The position numbers and the translations under genes were made by a program. The notes beneath the pieces are model-generated. The model was not told the DNA's origin, did no database searches, and worked only from the letters and a program-made list of their open reading frames with translations. A stretch of 13,834 bases of DNA from Comamonadaceae bacterium (GTDB lineage: Bacteria > Pseudomonadota > Gammaproteobacteria > Burkholderiales > Burkholderiaceae_C). The stretch is from assembly GCA_027490555.1 (NCBI GenBank), contig JAIXXW010000058.1:1-13834 (forward strand), in the 5' to 3' direction. Positions within the stretch are counted from its first letter, which is position 1, and every line of letters starts with the position of its first letter. Shown in pieces: positions 9,937 through 13,834 of the stretch.

Positions 9937-9945
9937 GTATACAGA
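9934..9945. promoter_or_regulatory. GTATAC palindrome at the gntR start, candidate autoregulatory operator 2
   Basis: The perfect 12-bp palindrome TCTGTATACAGA ends one base before the gntR ATG. The TGTATACA core is the kind of site bound by FCD-class GntR repressors. Its position over the predicted -10/start would block transcription when bound. Its centre is exactly 40 bp from that of the palindrome at 9894-9905. Confidence 0.55.
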
Positions 9946-9946
9946 C

Positions 9947-10636
9947 ATGAGCAAACTCGCGATCCCCCTTGAAACAGCCCCCGATCTGGTGGAGCAGGTT
10001 TATGCCCGTTTGCTCGACGCCATCAGCGAAGGCGCCTTGCCACCGGGCACCCGCTTGAACCAGGAAGAGTTGGCCAGCGCCTTTGCCGTGTCGCGCCAGC
10101 CGGTCTTGCAGGCCCTGCGTCTTTTGAAAAAAGAAGGGTTTGTCGAGGACGCCCCGGGTCGCGGGGTGCGTGTCACCCCGCTGGATGTCGACTGGATCGC
10201 CCATGTCTACCAGGTGCGCGGCAGTCTGGACACCCTGGCCGTGCGTCTGGCGGCACAAGCGCGGGCCCAATTGCCGCCCCAGGTCATGGCGGCGGGCCGC
10301 CAGGCCGAAACCCGCGGCGATGTGCAGGCCATGATCCAGGCCGATCTGGCCTTCCACAAAGCCATCTACGAGGCCTCGGGCAACCCATTGATCGGGCAAA
10401 GCATCCAGCTGCATTGGCACCACCTCAAGCGGGTGATGGGGGCGGTGCTGCAGTCTTCGCGCCAGCGCCAGTCGGTGTGGGACGAGCACGAGGCCATCGC
10501 CCAGGCCATCCAAGCCGGCGACGCCGATCTGGCCGAACAACGGGTGCAGCAGCACGCCCACGCGGCCAGCATCCAACTGACGGCCCGTCTGGCCGAACAA
10601 CTTTTCCAACCCCTGATCCACGGAGCCCCCTCATGA
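9947..10636 (+). CDS. GntR family transcriptional regulator, FCD (FadR-type) subfamily
   Basis: 229 residues, typical for the subfamily. The N-terminal winged helix-turn-helix (about 10-77) shows LVEQVYARLLDAISEGALPPGTRLNQEELA, the recognition region VSRQPVLQALRLLKKEGFV (49-66) and the wing GRGVRV. The all-helical FCD effector domain (about 85-220) has the usual metal-site pattern: D133 and H137 in DLAFHKAIYEASGNP, H181 in DEHEAI and H203. Such proteins are mostly repressors released by a small carboxylate or similar ligand. The ATG at 9947 is chosen because it starts the conserved region; an upstream TTG at 9926 lies inside the promoter. Its stop overlaps the next ATG (ATGA at 10633-10636), so it is co-transcribed with the oxygenase and dehydrogenase it presumably controls. 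A palindrome abuts its start, suggesting autoregulation. Confidence 0.93.
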   Translation: MSKLAIPLETAPDLVEQVYARLLDAISEGALPPGTRLNQEELASAFAVSRQPVLQALRLLKKEGFVEDAPGRGVRVTPLDVDWIAHVYQVRGSLDTLAVRLAAQARAQLPPQVMAAGRQAETRGDVQAMIQADLAFHKAIYEASGNPLIGQSIQLHWHHLKRVMGAVLQSSRQRQSVWDEHEAIAQAIQAGDADLAEQRVQQHAHAASIQLTARLAEQLFQPLIHGAPS

Positions 10637-11505
10637 GACTGACCCCAGAACAAATCGCCCAATTTGACCGCGATGGCTATCTTTTTTTTCCAGGCCTGTT
10701 CACGCCGGAGGAAACCCGCAAACTGACCGATGCGGTGCCCGAGCTGTACAGCCGCCGCGAGGCCTACAACGTGCGCGAAAAAGGCAGCGACGCCGTGCGC
10801 ACCAATTTTGCGGCCCACATGTACAGCGAGCCGTTTGCCCGGCTGGCCCGTCACCCCCGCATGATCGAGCCGGTGCAGGACCTGTTTGGCGAAGAGCTGT
10901 ACATGCACCAGTTCAAGATCAACGGCAAGATGGCTTTTGAGGGCGATGTCTGGCAATGGCACCAAGACTACGGCACCTGGCTCAACGACGACCTGATGCC
11001 CACCGAGCGGGCCATGAACGTGGCGATTTTCCTGGACGATGTGAATCCCTTCAACGGCCCGCTGATGTTCATTCCTGGCAGCCACAAAAAGGGCGTGGTC
11101 GAAGCCAAGCACGATTTATCCACCACCAGCTACCCGCTGTGGACGGTGGACAACGACCTGATCCGCCAGCTGGTCCAGCGCGCTGGCGACAAGGACGGCG
11201 GCATCGTCAGCCCCACCGGGCCAGCCGGCTCGATGATCCTGTTCCACAGCTGCCTGGTGCATGCGTCCACCAGCAACCTCTCGCCCTGGAACCGGGTGAG
11301 CGTCTACCTCAGCCTGTGCGCGGTGTCCAACCACATCCGCCGCCACAAGCGCCCCGAATACATCGCCCACCGCGACTTCACCCCCATCCGTTGCCTGCCC
11401 GACGATTGCCTGGTCCGGGACTACCCGGTGGACCTGCCCTGGGCCCAGGGCATGCCCGCCAGCGCCTTGCAAACCTCTTTGGAAGAACTGAAAGAAACCG
11501 CATGA
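10633..11505 (+). CDS. Phytanoyl-CoA dioxygenase (PhyH) family oxygenase, EctD-like
   Basis: 290 residues. PhyH enzymes are Fe(II)- and 2-oxoglutarate-dependent hydroxylases. The iron triad is visible: H110 and D112 in WQWHQDYGTW and H210 in CLVHASTSNLSPWNR, with R221 a likely 2-oxoglutarate carboxylate ligand. The N-terminus (MRLTPEQIAQFDRDGYLFFPGLF) is typical. The segments around WHQDYGTW, DDLMPTERAM and NPFNGPLMFIPGSHKKG resemble ectoine hydroxylase EctD (about 300 aa), but the EctD-type EDGMP turn reads DDLMP here. No ectABC genes are present, so a different small substrate is likely. A GGAG Shine-Dalgarno (10622-10625) lies 7 bases before the ATG, which overlaps the gntR stop. The stop in turn overlaps the start of the SAF oxidoreductase (ATGA, 11502-11505), so the three genes form one unit. 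Substrate unknown. Confidence 0.92.
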   Translation: MRLTPEQIAQFDRDGYLFFPGLFTPEETRKLTDAVPELYSRREAYNVREKGSDAVRTNFAAHMYSEPFARLARHPRMIEPVQDLFGEELYMHQFKINGKMAFEGDVWQWHQDYGTWLNDDLMPTERAMNVAIFLDDVNPFNGPLMFIPGSHKKGVVEAKHDLSTTSYPLWTVDNDLIRQLVQRAGDKDGGIVSPTGPAGSMILFHSCLVHASTSNLSPWNRVSVYLSLCAVSNHIRRHKRPEYIAHRDFTPIRCLPDDCLVRDYPVDLPWAQGMPASALQTSLEELKETA

Positions 11506-12845
11506 ACCTGCACGCCAAACTCCTGCAGCGCGCAGCCGACAAGCGCCCCATCCGCATCGCCCTGATCGGCGCGGGCAAGTTCGGCTCCATGTACCTGGCG
11601 CAGATCCCGCGCACCCCGGGCGTGCACCTGGTGGGCATTGCCGACCTGTCGCCGGACAACGCCCGCACCAACCTGGCGCGCGTCGGTTGGCAGGCCGAGC
11701 GCCTGTCGGCCCGCAGCCTGGACGATGCCGTGCAACACGGCACCACCCATGTCGGTGACGACTGGCAAAGCCTGGTGCGCCACCCGGCGGTGGACGTGGT
11801 CGTGGAATGCACCGGCTCGCCCCTGCATGCGGTGGACCACATCCTCGAGGCCTTTGCCCAGCGCAAGCACGTGGTCAATGTCACGGTGGAGGCCGACGCC
11901 TTTTGCGGCCCCTTGCTGGCCACCCGGGCCCAGGCGGCGGGTGTGGTGTATTCGTTGGCCTTTGGCGACCAGCCCGCACTCATTTGCGACCTGGTGGACT
12001 GGGCCCGCACCTGTGGCTTTCCGGTGGTGGCGGCCGGCCGTGGCCACAAATGGCTGCCGCACTTTTGCGAATCCACGCCCGAGACCGTGTGGGGCCACTA
12101 TGGCCTGACCCCCGAGCAGGCCGCGCGCGGCGGCCTCAACCCCAAAATGTTCAACAGCTTTCTGGACGGCTCCAAGCCCTCGATCGAGAGCACCGCGGTG
12201 TCCAATGCAACCGGCCTGGGCGTGCCCAGCAATGGCTTGCTCTACCCGCCTGCCAGCGTGGAAGACATTCCCTATGTCACCCGCCCACAGTCGGAAGGCG
12301 GCGTGCTCGAACGCAAAGGCATGGTCGAGGTGATCTCGAGCCTGGAGACCGATGGCCGCAAAATCCCCTACGACATCCGCATGGGCGTGTGGGTCACGGT
12401 GGAGGCCGAGACCGAGTACATCAAAAACTGTTTCGAAGAGTACAACGCCCACACCGACCCCTCGGGCCGCTATTTCACCTTGTACAAGCGCTGGCACCTG
12501 ATCGGGCTGGAAGTGGGCGTGAGCGTGGCCAGCGTGGCCCTGCGCAACGAGCCCACTGGCGTGGCCATCGGCTGGAACGCCGACGTGGTGGCCACCGCCA
12601 AGCGCGATTTGAGGCCCGGCGACATGCTGGACGGCGAGGGCGGCTACACCGTCTGGGGCAAGCTGCTGCCGGCCGCCACCTCCAAGCGCATGGGCGGCCT
12701 GCCCCTGGGCCTGGCGCACGGTGTCAAAGTCATCCGCCCTGTGGCCAAAGGCCAAAGCCTCTCCTGGGACGATGTGGCCATGGACACCAGCACCCACGCC
12801 TACCAAATTCGGCGCGAGATGGAGGCGACTTCGGTGCTGGGCTGA
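11502..12845 (+). CDS. NAD(P)-dependent oxidoreductase, homoserine dehydrogenase-like Rossmann domain with C-terminal SAF domain
   Basis: 447 residues. The N-terminal Rossmann fold has the dinucleotide loop GAGKFG (G23, G25, G28), an acidic IADLS at the end of strand two (D48, suggesting NAD preference), and VDVVVECTGSPLHAVDHILEAFAQ. This is the arrangement of the homoserine dehydrogenase NAD-binding family. The middle part (about 150-350) is a catalytic/dimerisation region with no motif I can assign to a substrate. The C-terminus (about 360-430, VVATAKRDLRPGDMLDGEGG and VIRPVAKGQSLSWDDV) is SAF-like, as in sugar-acid dehydratases and FlgA. Such proteins are sometimes labelled FlgA by that domain alone, which would be wrong here. 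The start overlaps the oxygenase stop and no good ribosome site is present, so translation is probably coupled. It is the last gene before a strong terminator. Physiological substrate unknown. Confidence 0.88.
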   Translation: MNLHAKLLQRAADKRPIRIALIGAGKFGSMYLAQIPRTPGVHLVGIADLSPDNARTNLARVGWQAERLSARSLDDAVQHGTTHVGDDWQSLVRHPAVDVVVECTGSPLHAVDHILEAFAQRKHVVNVTVEADAFCGPLLATRAQAAGVVYSLAFGDQPALICDLVDWARTCGFPVVAAGRGHKWLPHFCESTPETVWGHYGLTPEQAARGGLNPKMFNSFLDGSKPSIESTAVSNATGLGVPSNGLLYPPASVEDIPYVTRPQSEGGVLERKGMVEVISSLETDGRKIPYDIRMGVWVTVEAETEYIKNCFEEYNAHTDPSGRYFTLYKRWHLIGLEVGVSVASVALRNEPTGVAIGWNADVVATAKRDLRPGDMLDGEGGYTVWGKLLPAATSKRMGGLPLGLAHGVKVIRPVAKGQSLSWDDVAMDTSTHAYQIRREMEATSVLG

Positions 12846-12871
12846 TGCCGGCCTGTTGGCCGTGATCTGCC

Positions 12872-12902
12872 AAGCCGTGCTGCCTGCGCAGCACGGCTTT
12901 TT
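12872..12902 (+). terminator. Intrinsic terminator of the gntR-PhyH-SAF operon
   Basis: A perfect 12-bp stem, AAGCCGTGCTGC (12872-12883) with GCAGCACGGCTT (12888-12899), closes a 4-base loop and is followed by TTTTT (12898-12902). It begins 26 bases after the stop of the SAF oxidoreductase. Confidence 0.92.
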
Positions 12903-12943
12903 GCTGGCGGCCCTGGACACGGCTGGGATCTGTCCATCCCACC

Positions 12944-12971
12944 GTCACATCAGGGTTTCCCCGGCTAAAAT
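12944..12971 (+). promoter_or_regulatory. Candidate purL promoter
   Basis: GTCACA (12944-12949, 4/6 to TTGACA) and TAAAAT (12966-12971, 5/6) are 16 bp apart. Transcription would start near 12978, leaving a leader of about 65 nt. No PurR-like palindrome is recognised in it. Confidence 0.5.
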
Positions 12972-13043
12972 AACGCCTTTGCCGGTCAGCCCCAGTCAGC
13001 GGCCCCGGCGCAGCGGTTTTCCGTCTCACCACAAGGCCACCCC

Positions 13044-13834
13044 GTGTCCCTGCACATCACGACTTTTGAAGGCGCCAGCGCCCTCAGCGACTTTCGAATT
13101 GCCCAGCTTTTGCCACGTCTGGCGACCATTTCGCCGCAGATCGTCGGCATTTCTGCCCGTTTCGTGCACCTGGTGGCCACGCAGGGCCCTTTGGCCGATG
13201 CGCCCCGACAGACCTTGGCCGCTTTGCTGACCTACGGTGAGCCTTATGCAGGCCCCCAGGAGGGCCCGGCCATCGTGGTCAGCCCCCGGTTGGGCACCGT
13301 GTCGCCCTGGGCCTCCAAGGCCACCGACATCGCGCACAACTGCGGTTTCGATGTGCGCCGCATCGAGCGCCTGACCGAGTACCGCCTGACCATGAAGTCG
13401 GGCCTGCTGGGCAGCGCCAAATTGAGCCCCGACCAGCTGGGCCAGGTCGCCGCTTTGTTGCACGACCGCATGACCGAGTCGGCCATGTCCAGCCGGGACG
13501 AGGCTGCGGCATTGTTCACCGCGCTGGCACCGGCGCCCATGGTGCATGTGGACGTGTTGGGCGGTGGCCGCCAGGCCCTGGTGGACGCCAACAAGACCTG
13601 GGGTCTGGCGCTGGCCGATGACGAGATCGACTACCTGGAGAAAGCCTTCACCGGCTTGCAGCGCAACCCCACCGATGTCGAGCTGATGATGTTCGCGCAG
13701 GCCAACAGCGAGCATTGCCGCCACAAGATTTTCAATGCGCAATTCACCATCGACGGCGTGGTCCAGCCCCACAGCCTGTTCGGCATGATCCGCCACACGC
13801 ACCAGGTCAGTCCCCAGCACACCGTGGTGGCGTA
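13044..13834 (+). CDS. purL: Phosphoribosylformylglycinamidine synthase, N-terminal part (3' truncated by the window)
   Basis: 263 codons of the large single-chain FGAM synthase (about 1,300 residues in proteobacteria), the fourth step of de novo purine synthesis. It converts FGAR, glutamine and ATP to FGAM in the cytoplasm. Visible blocks include the PurS-like N-terminal domain (about 1-140, with VSPRLGTVSPWASKATDIAHNCG) and the linker/AIRS-fold entry. That entry shows DANKTWGLALADDEIDYL and the highly conserved FAQANSEHCRHKIFNAQF near residue 225. The reading frame stays open to the last base. The start is a GTG at 13044 preceded by AAGG (13033-13036) at 7 bases; no ATG exists upstream in frame near the conserved N-terminus. 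The catalytic centre and the glutaminase domain lie beyond the window. Confidence 0.96.
   Translation, partial: MSLHITTFEGASALSDFRIAQLLPRLATISPQIVGISARFVHLVATQGPLADAPRQTLAALLTYGEPYAGPQEGPAIVVSPRLGTVSPWASKATDIAHNCGFDVRRIERLTEYRLTMKSGLLGSAKLSPDQLGQVAALLHDRMTESAMSSRDEAAALFTALAPAPMVHVDVLGGGRQALVDANKTWGLALADDEIDYLEKAFTGLQRNPTDVELMMFAQANSEHCRHKIFNAQFTIDGVVQPHSLFGMIRHTHQVSPQHTVVA

Noticed and set aside
9794..10621. N-terminal extension of map, open on the minus strand across gntR
   Set aside because: The family N-terminus begins at 9793, and the extension is antisense to a convincing GntR/FCD protein.
10633..11505. Calling the PhyH gene ectoine hydroxylase (ectD)
   Set aside because: There is local similarity, but a signature turn differs and no ectoine biosynthesis genes are present, so a specific symbol is not supported.
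12850..12861. GGCC TGTT GGCC mini-hairpin just after the SAF oxidoreductase stop
   Set aside because: Only a 4-bp stem; the adjacent 12-bp stem with a T-run is clearly the terminator.
11421..12920. A 499-codon minus-strand frame opposite the SAF oxidoreductase
   Set aside because: It runs through the operon's terminator and has shadow composition. The plus-strand gene is well supported.
12924..12941. Small inverted repeat TGGGAT/ATCCCA in the purL upstream region
   Set aside because: A 6-bp stem with no T-run, located upstream of the candidate promoter. It is within chance expectation and no regulator site is recognised.

Overview
This window reads as an ordinary chromosomal stretch of a GC-rich betaproteobacterium, most likely Burkholderiales and probably Comamonadaceae. 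That assignment is my inference from protein similarity remembered for the family: the MKFRFPIVIIDEDF start of the decarboxylase, the form of YgiQ and the map-glnD pairing. No IS element, integrase, CRISPR array or phage gene is visible. Gene density is high, and every gap is shorter than 300 bases.

Layout. (1) Positions 1-579 hold the 3' end of a LivK-type amino-acid ABC transporter binding protein. It converges on a tRNA-Ser(GGA) gene (687-777, minus), with a GC palindrome and a bidirectional terminator between them. (2) 975-3248 encodes an AdiA/LdcI-family PLP-dependent amino-acid decarboxylase. 3315-5699 encodes a YgiQ-type radical SAM protein on the same strand. (3) A minus-strand group, map - glnD - flavin reductase (9793 down to 5761), is packed with junctions of 1 and 0 bases. 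It covers N-terminal methionine removal and nitrogen signalling through PII, plus a small flavoprotein of unknown role. (4) Divergent from map is a plus-strand cassette (9947-12845): a GntR/FCD regulator, a PhyH/EctD-like Fe(II)/2-oxoglutarate oxygenase and a Rossmann plus SAF-domain oxidoreductase. Both internal junctions are ATGA overlaps, and a strong intrinsic terminator closes the unit. (5) The window ends inside the 5' part of purL (13044 onward, GTG start).

How they work together. Most genes are core metabolism or housekeeping. The part with least obvious function is the GntR-PhyH-SAF cassette. Its order suggests a substrate-induced unit in which an oxygenase hydroxylates a small molecule and a dehydrogenase then acts on it or on a related intermediate; the substrate cannot be read from the sequence. 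Two palindromes of the GT-N2-AC type lie exactly 40 bp apart just upstream of the regulator and are candidate operators. Several genes (map, gntR, the decarboxylase, ygiQ) lack a recognisable Shine-Dalgarno. In map and gntR the best -10 box lies so close to the ATG that leaderless mRNAs are plausible. I found no clear, previously undescribed defence or mobile system.
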